Source: CAVVJA01 sp963779485
Lineage (GTDB): Bacteria; Actinomycetota; Actinomycetes; Mycobacteriales; Jatrophihabitantaceae
Assembly (NCBI GenBank): GCA_963779485.1
Contig: CAVZYJ010000008.1
Location: 310,001 to 374,000, forward strand
Length of the DNA stretch: 64,000 nt
Direction: 5' to 3'
Positions 8,217 through 16,085 of this stretch are shown piece after piece. The notes under the pieces are model-generated. The model worked only from the letters and a program-made list of their open reading frames with translations, did no database searches and was not told where the DNA came from. The translations under genes were made by a program, and so were the position numbers. Numbering within the stretch: position 1 is the stretch's first letter; each line of letters opens with the position of its first letter.

Positions 8217-8378
8217 CGAGCGCAATCGTCACAGGCAACGAGTCAACCGTGTCGGGGGCAGTCCCATCGGACAGCCTCGGCGCCGTGCGCCTCCATTCGC
8301 AGAGCCAAGCTCGGCGCTAACCTCGCTTCCGAGTCAGCGGCACGAAGGGAAATGCCGAATCGGACAGAGGGGAGTCCA

Positions 8379-8783
8379 GTGGACAACACGCAGGATGAGG
8401 CGTGGTTGGCATTTGCCGCCATGGTGCTGTTCGTCGCGGGATTCATGCGGATCTTCGATGCGATCTGGGCCTTCCGCTATCACGGTGAGCTCCCGCAAGG
8501 ACTTGAAGGCGCGATCTTCGGGCATAGCCTCAAGACCTACGGCTGGATCGATCTCGTGGTGGCGGCGATCATGTTTGGGTCTGCGTTCCTGGTACTCAGG
8601 CGTTCGCAAATAGCCCGATGGGTCGGGGTCGTTGCCGGCGCGATCCTGGCGATCAGCGCCGTCTGGTGGATCCCCTACTACCCGATCTGGTCGTTAATGT
8701 ACGTCGGCCTCGGCGTCTTGCTGATCTACGCGCTCATCGCGCATGGGGCCGCGACTGGACGTAAAGTGGAGCTCCTTTCCTGA
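8379..8783 (+). CDS. DUF7144-like four-helix membrane protein
   Basis: 134 residues with four hydrophobic helices, at roughly 6-28 (WLAFAAMVLFVAGFMRIFDA), 50-70, 78-97 and 100-122. The order of motifs (F.RI.DAIWAF, YGWIDLVVA, ARWVGVVAG, PIWSLMYV) is that of a common actinobacterial family of small membrane proteins without known function. GTG 8379 is preferred because GAGGGGAG sits 4-5 nt before it; ATG 8352 would add nine residues. Confidence 0.7.
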   Translation: MDNTQDEAWLAFAAMVLFVAGFMRIFDAIWAFRYHGELPQGLEGAIFGHSLKTYGWIDLVVAAIMFGSAFLVLRRSQIARWVGVVAGAILAISAVWWIPYYPIWSLMYVGLGVLLIYALIAHGAATGRKVELLS

Positions 8784-9149
8784 CACATTCGGTGTCGAGA
8801 TCGAGGATCGGTGAGAGTCGGGGTCGTGCTCCGGGACCGACGACGGTGATGGAGCGACGGTGTCGACAGAGGCGTTGCCGGCAACGAGCTGCCGGAGACG
8901 GACGAACGCCCGCATGATCTCGACGTTCACGTGCGCGGCGCGGTCGCTCCTGAGCACGCTGGTCAGCATCGCCACCTCCGTGAACGCCCACGGCGCGTAC
9001 CGGCGGCCGTCCCATCCCGGTCCTGGTGTCACAGATTGTGATCTCACGTCGTCGAACTCGTTCGCCGTGAGCTGGAAGGCGAAATCGGCGGGGAACCTGC
9101 CAAGATCCGCCGTGTAGCAGTTGGTCTGCGTGTTCTCAACCCCTGCCCG
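8694..9149 (-). pseudogene. ORF6N-domain (phage antirepressor-like) gene remnant
   Basis: This minus-strand frame has no start codon; it opens right after a TGA at about 9150. It reads ...GRFPADFAFQLTANEFDDVRSQ, then PWAFTEVAMLTSVLRSDRAA and VNVEIMRAFVRLRQL. That is the well-known ORF6N pattern (RFP.DF.FQLT..E, P.AFTE.GVAMLSSVLRS, VNI.IMR.FV.LR). The N-terminal third is missing, and the G of AFTE-GV is also lost. The part after residue about 90 overlaps the neighbouring membrane-protein gene antisense and is spurious. ORF6N proteins occur in phages and mobile elements, which fits the other remnants up to tRNA-Glu. Confidence 0.6.
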
Positions 9150-9180
9150 TCACCGACGACGCTGCTGTTTTGGTGCTCGC

Positions 9181-9640
9181 GCTCGTATTAGGCGACCGGC
9201 CCGGCGTCCCGGCCTGTGGTTCTACGTTGGTGCCCTGACTGCGACGTTGGCGGTTGGGTCATCGCCGCGTTCGTGATCGGCGATGTTGCGGCAGCCGGAC
9301 ACTCCGTCGCAGCCCAAAACGTAGGTCGCGATCGTGGACATCGTCGCCGCGATTGTGCTAGCCATCTGGATGGTGCGTGTTCTGCGGCGCCCGACAGATC
9401 CGAAACGCGTCGAGGGCATGGTGGCGCAAATGGGTAAGGTCGCCAGTTCGCCGATCATTGCGATTATCGGCGCCGGCGCCGCGCTCGCCAATCCGGGTGC
9501 GTTTATCCCGCTAGCGCTCACGGATATCTCTGAGACCAATCCAAGCACGACGCATTACATCGTCGAGTGGGTCTTCTTCTCGAATCGAAGCTGCGATAGG
9601 GGAGCAAGGCGCGGCGTGGGGTGTCAGCGGCCACGCCCGG
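9181..9640 (+). pseudogene. GAP-family (sulfolipid-addressing Sap-like) transporter remnant
   Basis: The readable core is 9334-9582: DIVAAIVLAIWMVRVLRR, then ASSPIIAIIGAGAALANPGA and FIPLALTDISETNPSTTHYIV. This matches the middle of GAP/Sap membrane proteins (LANPG.FIPLALK.IS...PST.QY). The N-terminal part before 9318 is spread over two other phases with stops, and the C-terminal helices after 9582 are lost. It is not functional as read. Confidence 0.5.
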
Positions 9641-9676
9641 GTGACAGGGCTGTACGTGCTGTGGGCGCGCCCGCCG

Positions 9677-10132
9677 CTAGTCGTGCGGTGCGGCCGCCGC
9701 TGCGGCCGCCGCTCGCCGCTCGATTCTCCGCCATAGGGCTCGCTGGGCCGGGAGTCCCACGATCGCAACAGCGGCAAGGACGGTGACGTTGAGAACGAGC
9801 TGGAGAGTGGATCCCCATGCCTCGCTCCCGCTGCCGAACGCCAGGGACACGCCGATGTCGGATGCCGCCGGGATCGTGGTGACCGAGATAAACACGCCGA
9901 TGAGAGTGCCCGACCGTGCCTCGGTGAGTGAGACGACGCCGACCACGCCGGCCAGGGCGGCGACGATGAAGGAGAACCAGTTCGGAGTGTTGATCAGGTT
10001 GGAGACCGGCCGGATCCCCCGGGCGTAGCCAGTGGGCTCGAGTCCGGCCCAGCGCACCAGCAGTGACAGCACGAGCGCGCCGGCGATTGCGAGCGCGAAT
10101 CCGACGCCCAGCGCGGCCGCGCTGCGCAGCAC
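9677..10132 (-). pseudogene. C-terminal half of a DUF389 membrane protein
   Basis: 151 residues with about five hydrophobic segments. The motif SLTEARSGTLIGVFISVTTI followed by PAASDIGVSL is diagnostic of the C-terminal half of DUF389 (TIGR00341-like) proteins, normally 300 or more residues long. The N-terminal domain is absent: in-frame stops and a phage-like remnant lie directly upstream. It is probably a truncation caused by an insertion or deletion at about 10135. Confidence 0.6.
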
Positions 10133-10135
10133 GCG

Positions 10136-10425
10136 TCACGAGTGTTCACACTTCACCGACAGGGTGGAGAAGTTCGCGGTGGTGTTCAGGTTCCCACCCG
10201 ATTCCTGCATCCCGAATAGCTCCACATAGTCACCGGTCACCAGCGGCACGACGTAGACGATGCTGATCGAGGCTGCCGGACAGGCCCGGGCCGATGCCCT
10301 GCGCCGCCTGGTACAGGGACCCGTTCTTGTAGATGCTGGCGAACCGTCGGCCGGTGGTGTTAGACGCGTACGACACAGTCCCGATGACGAGATAATCCCC
10401 GTCGGCGCGGAAGGGTGTCCGAGGA
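10136..10425 (-). pseudogene. Phage tail/C1q-like beta-sandwich gene remnant
   Basis: Two frames together read ADGDYLVIGTVSYASNTTG / RRFASIYKNGSLYQAAQG (about 10430-10284) and IVYVVPLVTGDYVELFGMQ / ESGGNLNTTANFSTLSV (about 10270-10140). The order G-Y-...-V-Y-...-G-R-...-I-NG, then V-L-GDYVEL-Q-SGG-L-LSV, is that of C1q/TNF-like domains at the ends of phage tail or fibre proteins. A single frameshift near 10280 separates the halves and the N-terminus is lost. Confidence 0.45.
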
Positions 10426-11043
10426 TGAGCAGCGTTGAGAAGCGCCTGCGTGACGGCAAGATCAGTTGGCAGGCTCATTACCGCGACCCGGCCGGCCGGC
10501 AGCGCAACAAGTCGTTCCCGCGCAAGGGGGCGGTGGGGTGAGATGGCGGCGCTTCGTGTCAGTCGGCTTGACCTTCTTCGACGCCGCGCCGAGATCGCGG
10601 CGTCGGTCACTCTGGTGCGTGGTGTGCAGACGTGGGGCACCCCGAAGGGTCACGAGCGGCGTTCGGTGCCTATCCCCCGATTTCTGATCGATGATCTCGC
10701 AGCCCACGTCGGCGGCAAGGCTCCCGGCGATCTCGTGTTCAGCGGCGAGCGAGGCGGCGCGCTGCGCGGTCAGGTGTTCCAACGTGCGGCGCTGGATGAG
10801 GCCGCCGAAGCGCTCGGCCTGAGCGGGCTTCACCCGCACGAGCTGCGGCACACTGCGGCGTCGCTCGCGATCGCGGCCGGCGCGAACGTGAAGGTCGTGC
10901 AGACCATGCTCGGGCATAAGTCCGCAACCATGACGCTCGACCTGTACGGGCACCTGTTCCCGGACCAGTTGGACGAGGTAGCGAACGCGTTGGACGCGGC
11001 GCACGCTGCTGCTGTTCCCATTTGTTGCCCAACGGCCAGGTGA
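10425..11043 (+). pseudogene. Tyrosine integrase with internal deletion
   Basis: The ATG at 10425 starts an N-terminal arm-binding piece (SVEKRLRDGKISWQAHYRDP ... FPRKG) that stops at 10541. The next phase immediately continues with RWGEMAALRVSRL and a nearly complete catalytic domain: Arg of RWGE, HPHELRHTAAS (His-x-x-Arg), LGHKSATMTLDLYGH (His and the nucleophilic Tyr). The core-binding domain between, normally some 150 residues, is missing. So the gene has an internal deletion plus a phase change and cannot be active. Its 3' end points at tRNA-Glu 64 bases away, the usual place for an integrase of a tRNA-inserted element. Confidence 0.75.
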
Positions 11044-11072
11044 TCAAGCTGGCGGTTGGGGCAACAGAGATG

Positions 11073-11101
11073 CTCTACCCCCCAGATTTCGGGGGGTAGA
11101 G
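11073..11101. terminator. Perfect hairpin between integrase remnant and tRNA-Glu
   Basis: Arms CTCTACCCCCC/GGGGGGTAGAG (11 bp) with a 7-nt loop start 6 bases after the 3' end of tRNA-Glu on the minus strand. Probably the terminator of the tRNA transcript, working in both directions; there is no long T-tract. Confidence 0.55.
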
Positions 11102-11106
11102 ATGTG

Positions 11107-11179
11107 TAGCCCCGAGCGGATTCGAACCGCCGCTACCGCCTTGAGAGGGCGGCGTCCTAGGCCACTAGACGACGGGGCC
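11107..11179 (-). tRNA. tRNA-Glu (anticodon CTC)
   Basis: A 73-nt minus-strand cloverleaf. The acceptor is GGCCCCG pairing with CGGGGCT, discriminator A, no encoded CCA. The anticodon loop CTCTCAA has anticodon CTC reading GAG. The T-arm is GCGGTTCGAATCCGC and the D-arm contains TCTAGTGGCCTAGGA. Its 3' end faces the integrase remnant, so it may have served as the attachment site. Confidence 0.95.
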
Positions 11180-11213
11180 CCAGAACTTTCCGATGGTGCA
11201 GCAGAGCACTCCG

Positions 11214-11285
11214 CTGGGGTACCAGGACTCGAACCTAGACTAACTGAACCAGAATCAGTTGGGCTGCCAATTACCCCATACCCCA
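11214..11285 (-). tRNA. tRNA-Gln (anticodon CTG)
   Basis: A 72-nt minus-strand cloverleaf. The acceptor is TGGGGTA with TACCCCA, discriminator G. The anticodon stem ACTGA/TCAGT encloses loop TTCTGGT, anticodon CTG reading CAG. The T-arm is AGGTTCGAGTCCT. It lies 34 bases upstream of tRNA-Glu and is very likely cotranscribed with it. Confidence 0.95.
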
Positions 11286-11478
11286 TCCGGCCGGCGCGGC
11301 GGCACCGTGCGGCCGACGACAAAGTCTACCGGACTCGGTCGCTCGGCCCTGACCTCGTGGCCCGGTTGGTCGGCCGCGACACGTCGACGCCGTCCTCCCA
11401 GCGTTGGTACAGCGTCCCGCGCGGCCACGAGGCGTGAGCGAACCCGTGGGAGCCCCACCGGTCACTCGCGTACCACCA

Positions 11479-11551
11479 ATGCGCGGGACGCGACGTACCG
11501 GCCGCGGAGCGCGAGGGTTTCTAGCCGCCGGAGTATGCGCGGGACGCGACG
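11479..11551. repeat. 17-bp direct repeat in the tRNA upstream region
   Basis: ATGCGCGGGACGCGACG occurs at 11479-11495 and again at 11535-11551, in the 298-base stretch between tRNA-Gln and gltX that otherwise holds no gene. It could be duplicated promoter or operator sequence for the tRNAs. There is no other evidence of function. Confidence 0.6.
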
Positions 11552-11583
11552 GGGGCCGCCGTGGAACGGGCAGACCGGCCGAC

Positions 11584-13036
11584 CTATCGGTTCCGCGCTG
11601 CCCGCAGCCGGGCAAGCGTGCGGTCGCGGCCGAGCAGCTCGAGCGACTCGAACAGGGGTGGCGAGACCGTCCGGCCCGTGACCGCCACCCGAACCGGACC
11701 GTAGGCCTGCCGGGGCTTGAGCCCGCGTCCTTCGACGAGGGCGGCGTGCAGCTGCTCTTCGAGCTCGGGAACGGTCCAGTCCGCGACCGTCTCGAGCGTG
11801 GCCAACGCCGTCGCCACCACGTCCAGGCCGGCGGCGTCCAGCTGCTTGCCGGCCGCCTCCTCGTCGACGACGAATTCCGCCTCGGCGACCAGGAGGAACT
11901 GAATCAGGTCCAGACCCTCGCGCAGCGTGCGGATTCGCTCCTGCACCAACGGTGCCGCCGCCTCGATCAGCCCGTCCGGCGCTTCGGTCCCGATCTCGTC
12001 GGCGTAGGCCTGCAGTCGTGCCGCGAACGCAGTCGGCGGCAGCAGCCGGATATGGGTGGCGTTGATCGCCACACACTTCTTCGGGTCGAAGCGGGCCGGG
12101 TTCGCGTTGACGTCGGCGACGTCGAACGCGGCCACCATCTCGTCCAGGCCGAAGACGTCACGGTCGTCGGCGATCGACCAGCCGAGCAGGGCGAGGTAGT
12201 TCAACAGTCCCTCGGGCAGATAGCCCTGCTCACGGTAGAGGTTCAGCGACGACGTCGGGTCGCGCTTGGACAGCTTCTTGTTGCCCTCGCCCATGACGTA
12301 CGGGCAGGTGACCGAACCGCGGCACGGTCTCGGCGACGCCGATCGCGATAAGCGCGCGATACAGCGCGATCTGGCGCGGTGTCGACGGCAGCAGGTCCTC
12401 GCCGCGCAGCACGTGGGTGATCCGCATGAGGGCGTCGTCGACCGGGTTGACCAGCGGGTAGAGCGGGTCGCCGTTGGCGCGCACGACGACGAAGTCCGGC
12501 ACGCTGCCCGCGGCGAAGGTGACCGGGCCGCGAACGATGTCGTCCCAGCCGAGATCCTCGTCCGGCATGCGCAGGCGCAGGACGGGTTGACGGCCCTCCG
12601 CCCGCAGTGCCGCGCGCGCATCGGCCGACAGCTGGCGGTCATGGTTGTCATAGCCGAGCTTCGGATCGCGCCCGACCGAGCGATGGCGGGCCTCGATCTC
12701 CTCGGTCGAGGAGTAGGACTCATAGGCCAGGCCGGCGTCCTGCAGCCGGGAGACGATGTCGGCATAGATCGAGCGCCGCTCGCTCTGCCGGTACGGTGCG
12801 TGCGGGCCGCCCACCTCCGGGCCCTCGTCCCAATCCAGCCCGAGCCAGCGCAATGCGTCCAGCAGCTGCCGGTAGGACTGCTCGGTGTCGCGCGCCGCGT
12901 CGGTGTCCTCGACCCGAAACACGAAGGTGCCGCCGGTGTGCCGCGCGTAGGCCCAGTTGAACAAGCACGTGCGGATCAGGCCGACGTGCGGATTGCCGGT
13001 TGGCGACGGGCAGAACCGAACTCGGACCGCCGTCAT
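11584..13036 (-). CDS. gltX: Glutamate-tRNA ligase, frameshifted in this sequence
   Basis: Charges tRNA-Glu with glutamate; cytoplasmic class I synthetase of about 483 residues. The N-terminus reads RVRFCPSPTGNPHVG (HIGH-like signature) and the KMSKS-equivalent is KLSKRD. The frame breaks between HLP and YVMGEGNKKLSK at 12302-12304, where GGG (CCC on the coding strand) should be two bases. Removing one base restores a full-length, uninterrupted protein; the length 1453 equals 3x484+1. As gltX is essential, an inserted base from sequencing is more likely than a true lesion. The start ATG 13036 overlaps the upstream hydrolase stop. tRNA-Glu lies downstream. Confidence 0.92.
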
Positions 13037-13842
13037 ACCGTGCGAACCGGGTTGGTCAGCTCTCCGATCCCTTCGATCTCGACCGTGACCGTGTCCCCGT
13101 CGGTGATCGGTCCGACGCCGGCCGGCGTCCCGGTCAGGATGACGTCGCCGGGCAGCAGGGTCATGACCCCGGACATGAACTCCAACAGGGTGCCGACATC
13201 TCGGATGAGCTCGCTCGTGCGGGAGTCCTGACGCATGTCGCCGTTGACGGATGCCGTGATCCGCAAATCGTCGGGTTCCACCGCTGTCTCGATCCACGGG
13301 CCGAGCGGGCAGTACGTGTCATAACCCTTGGCTCGGGCCCACTGGCCATCGGAGCGCTGCATGCTGCGGTCGGTCACGTCGTTGGCGCAGGTATAGCCGA
13401 GGACCCCGTCGAGTGCCTCGCTCGCGGTGGCCGCCTTCAGCGGGCGCCCGATCACGATTGCCAACTCGGCCTCGTGGTCGACCTGTCCGGCGTCAACGGG
13501 CAACCGGATCGGATCGCCCGGACCGCATACCGCGGTGGACGGCTTGAGGAACATGATCGGCGTTACCGGCGGGGCCTCGCCGCCCATTTCCTTGACGTGG
13601 CCGCCGTAGTTCTTGCCGATTCCCACGACCTTGCTGGGCAGGATGGGCGGCAGCAATCGCACGTCGGAAAGTGCCCATCGGTCGCCGGTGAACGAGATGG
13701 CCCCGAACGGGTGATCAGCGATCGCGGCGACGGTCAGCCCACTCGGCGCCGCCCCCGGGGAACCCTCGACGACGCCCCATCGGATATCGGCCAGCCTCGA
13801 GCCGGTAGCCGGACCGGGCGTCACGAAGCGGGCGATGCGCAC
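13033..13842 (-). CDS. Fumarylacetoacetate hydrolase family protein
   Basis: A 269-residue enzyme of the FAH fold. It carries the metal-binding core: KVVGIGKNYGGHVKEMG, FLKPSTAV, DHEAELAIVIGRPLK (the E-x-E ligands), GYTCANDVTDRSMQ and GDVILTGTPAGVGP. Members open or decarboxylate beta-keto or acylpyruvate-type acids with Mg2+. The exact substrate is unknown; acylpyruvase or 2-hydroxyhepta-diene-dioate isomerase activities are typical. The GTG start at 13842 fits the domain start. It is cotranscribed with gltX through an ATGA overlap, a neighbourhood common in actinobacteria. Confidence 0.88.
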   Translation of the reverse strand: MRIARFVTPGPATGSRLADIRWGVVEGSPGAAPSGLTVAAIADHPFGAISFTGDRWALSDVRLLPPILPSKVVGIGKNYGGHVKEMGGEAPPVTPIMFLKPSTAVCGPGDPIRLPVDAGQVDHEAELAIVIGRPLKAATASEALDGVLGYTCANDVTDRSMQRSDGQWARAKGYDTYCPLGPWIETAVEPDDLRITASVNGDMRQDSRTSELIRDVGTLLEFMSGVMTLLPGDVILTGTPAGVGPITDGDTVTVEIEGIGELTNPVRTV

Positions 13843-13902
13843 GTGCGGCAACGTTACCGGTGCCGCTGCCAGCGGCCGCGCACCGTCGCGCATACTCGAC
13901 GG

Positions 13903-14310
13903 GTGACCTCGCCGCTGTCGGCCGTGCCCGTCGAGCGCAGACGTCGCGCCGCGCGGTCGGCGACGGTGCTTGCGTTCGTCATGCTCGCGGTGTTCGCCGT
14001 GGCCTGGCTTCGCCCGGCGCCGACCGTCGTCCGGCTCTTCGCGACCGTGGCATTGTTCGGCGCGGTCTTCCTCGGGCTCATCGCCTGGGGCCTGCTGCGA
14101 AGTGTCCGCCTCGATGCTGCGGAGGCGCGGCTGGACGCGGCCGTGATCGGCACCCTCGCCGATTCCGGCGCGGCCGGCGACTGCGGACACGACCATGACC
14201 CCACGGAGATGCACGTCACCGACGCGGCGCCGGCCTGCAGCGCCGGTCCGGACTGCGACCATTCGTGCGCCGACTGCGTGCTCGCGCGCGGCCGGGCGCG
14301 CGAGTCTTAG
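13903..14310 (+). CDS. Two-helix membrane protein with Cys/His-rich tail
   Basis: 135 residues. Two adjacent TM helices (ATVLAFVMLAVFAVAWL and LFATVALFGAVFLGLIAWGLL) are followed by an acidic tail. The tail carries CGHDHDP, then a cluster of four Cys with His (ACSAGPDCDHSCADC), which looks like a metal-binding site. The GTG start at 13903 follows the convention of this region. Its last 4 bases overlap the cimA stop convergently. No family is recognised; a metal- or redox-sensing membrane protein is only a guess. Confidence 0.55.
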   Translation: MTSPLSAVPVERRRRAARSATVLAFVMLAVFAVAWLRPAPTVVRLFATVALFGAVFLGLIAWGLLRSVRLDAAEARLDAAVIGTLADSGAAGDCGHDHDPTEMHVTDAAPACSAGPDCDHSCADCVLARGRARES

Positions 14311-15899
14311 TTCGACTCGTCCGATCCCAGCGGTTCCTGCAACAGGCCGTATCGGACGGCATCGTGCAGGGCCAGCCAGGAGGCCTCGACGACGTTGCCG
14401 TGCACGCCGACGGTGGTCCATTCCCGCTGCCGGTCGGAGGTTTCCACCAGCACCCGGGTGACCGCGTCCGTGCCCTTGCCCGGCAGGATGCGCACCTTGT
14501 AGTCGGTGAGCTCGAACTCGCGTAGCCGCGGATACGCCTCTTCGAGCGCGGAGCGCAGCGCCCGGTCCAGGGCGTTGACCGGCCCGTTGCCCTCCTTGGT
14601 GGAGATGACCCGGTTCCCATCGGCCTGGACCTTGACCGTCGCCTCGCTGACCAGCGAGCCATCCTCGCGACGGTCGATGATCACCCGGTAGGACTCCACC
14701 GCAAATCTCGTCGGCACCTCCCCCAGCTCGTCGCGCACCAGCAACTCGAACGACGCGTCGGCGGCCTCGTAGGACCAGCCCTCGGCCTCCCGCTGCTTGA
14801 CCCGCTCGACCACCTTGCTGATTACGTCGGGCCGGGCACCGAGGTCCAGTCCGAGCTCGCGCGATTTCAGTTCCACCGACGCCCGCCCTGCCATCTCGGT
14901 GACGAGGATGCGCTGGTCGTTGCCGACTACCTTCGGGTCGAGGTGGTTGTACAGCCGGGGCGAGACCTTGATCGCCGACGCGTGCAAACCGGCCTTATGG
15001 GCGAACGCCGACGACCCGACGTACGCGGCGTGCGAATCCGGCGCGAGATTGGCGATATCCGCGATCGCGTGGGATACCCGCACCATCTCGACCAGTGCGC
15101 CGTCGGGAAGCACGTCCAGGCCCATCTTGGTGACCAGGCCGCCGATCACGGCGAAGATATTCGCGTTGCCGGCCCGCTCCCCGTATCCGTTGGCGGTGCC
15201 CTGCACGTGAGTAGCTCCGGCCGCGACGGCGGCGAGGGTGTTGGCGACGGCGCAACCCGTGTCGTCTTGGGTGTGGATGCCGAGCCGGATGCCGGTTCGG
15301 CCCCGCACCGCGGTCACCGTCTCGAGCACATCCATGGGCAACATTCCACCGTTGGTGTCGCACAGCACGCCCACGTCGGCGCCGGCCTCCAGCGCGACGT
15401 CGAGTAGCCGCACGCCGTAGTCGGGATCATGCCGGTAGCCGTCGAAGAAGTGCTCGCAGTCGACGAACACGCGACGTCCCTCGGCGCGCAGGAAGCTCAC
15501 CGTGTCGCGCACCATCGCCAGGTTCTCGTCGAGCGTCGTGTGCAGCGCCTGATCGACATGGACCACGTCGGACTTGGCGACGAGGGTGATGACGGACGTG
15601 CGCGCGTCTAGGAGAGCCTGCACCTGCGGATCGTCCTGCACGCGAACCCCCGCCTTGCGGGTCGCGCCGAACGCCACCAAGGTGGCGTTCTTCAACACCA
15701 ACTCGCCGTCGGCGGCGCGGGCGAAGAACTCGGTGTCCTTGGGCAGCGCGCCCGGCCAGCCTCCCTCGATGAAGCCCACTCCGAGCTGGTCGAGCAGCCG
15801 CGACACCGCTAGCTTGTCGGCCACCGAGTAGCTGATGCCTTCGCGCTGGGCGCCGTCGCGCAACGTGGTGTCGAAGACGTGGAACGTGTCGCTCAGCAT
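14307..15899 (-). CDS. cimA: Citramalate synthase
   Basis: 530 residues, full length for CimA. It condenses pyruvate and acetyl-CoA to (R)-citramalate, starting the threonine-independent route to 2-oxobutyrate and isoleucine. It opens with FDTTLRDGAQREG, the catalytic HMGL-like barrel motif, and has the second signature GIHTQDDTGCAVANTLAAV. The C-terminal LeuA allosteric domain (about 400-520) is present, so isoleucine feedback is likely. It is separated from 2-isopropylmalate synthase by the GNGPVNALDRALR regulatory region and its length. Transcription is controlled by an attenuator immediately upstream. Alternative: an isopropylmalate synthase paralogue. Confidence 0.9.
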   Translation of the reverse strand: MLSDTFHVFDTTLRDGAQREGISYSVADKLAVSRLLDQLGVGFIEGGWPGALPKDTEFFARAADGELVLKNATLVAFGATRKAGVRVQDDPQVQALLDARTSVITLVAKSDVVHVDQALHTTLDENLAMVRDTVSFLRAEGRRVFVDCEHFFDGYRHDPDYGVRLLDVALEAGADVGVLCDTNGGMLPMDVLETVTAVRGRTGIRLGIHTQDDTGCAVANTLAAVAAGATHVQGTANGYGERAGNANIFAVIGGLVTKMGLDVLPDGALVEMVRVSHAIADIANLAPDSHAAYVGSSAFAHKAGLHASAIKVSPRLYNHLDPKVVGNDQRILVTEMAGRASVELKSRELGLDLGARPDVISKVVERVKQREAEGWSYEAADASFELLVRDELGEVPTRFAVESYRVIIDRREDGSLVSEATVKVQADGNRVISTKEGNGPVNALDRALRSALEEAYPRLREFELTDYKVRILPGKGTDAVTRVLVETSDRQREWTTVGVHGNVVEASWLALHDAVRYGLLQEPLGSDESN

Positions 15900-15931
15900 G
15901 GATCATCCTTATCGCCGTGGGCCAATACAAA

Positions 15932-15957
15932 AGACCCCCCGCGGGTGCGGAGGGTCT
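15932..15957 (-). terminator. Attenuator terminator of cimA
   Basis: On the minus strand AGACCCTCCGC and GCGGGGGGTCT form an 11-bp stem (one G-T pair) around loop ACCC, followed by TTTT. It lies 33 bases before the cimA ATG and after the leader peptide, as a Rho-independent attenuator should. Confidence 0.85.
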
Positions 15958-15988
15958 GCGCGTCGGCGTGAAGCTGGGTCCGACGCGC
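15958..15988 (-). promoter_or_regulatory. Pause/anti-antiterminator stem of the cimA leader
   Basis: GCGCGTCGG and CCGACGCGC (9 bp) enclose 13 bases. The first arm overlaps the leader peptide stop codon. The second arm abuts the terminator stem, so ribosome position can decide which structure forms. Confidence 0.65.
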
Positions 15989-16017
15989 TAGCCGATAATG
16001 ATCACTCGGCCAGGCAC
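15988..16017 (-). CDS. cimA leader peptide MPGRVIIIG
   Basis: A GTG-started nine-codon frame ending with Val-Ile-Ile-Ile-Gly-stop just before the attenuator stems. Runs of the regulated amino acid are the hallmark of ribosome-mediated attenuation, so stalling for Ile-tRNA or Val-tRNA would free cimA transcription. No ribosome binding site is visible; the -10 box ends 8 bases before the GTG, suggesting a leaderless start. Confidence 0.75.
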   Translation of the reverse strand: MPGRVIIIG

Positions 16018-16025
16018 GTGGTCGA

Positions 16026-16054
16026 GTGTGACACAGCCGGCGTCCGGGTGACAA
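16026..16054 (-). promoter_or_regulatory. Predicted promoter of the cimA leader
   Basis: Minus strand TTGTCA (16054-16049), 17 bases, TCACAC (16031-16026). The -35 is a good match and the -10 is weak. Position and spacing place transcription start at or next to the leader GTG. Confidence 0.45.
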
Positions 16055-16085
16055 CTTTGCGCGTCCACATGGCAGCATCGCCGGC

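Noticed and set aside
1..11107. Left attachment-site copy of the tRNA-Glu 3' end
   Set aside because: I looked for the tRNA 3' sequence in this stretch and found no second copy; it may lie beyond the window or be lost.
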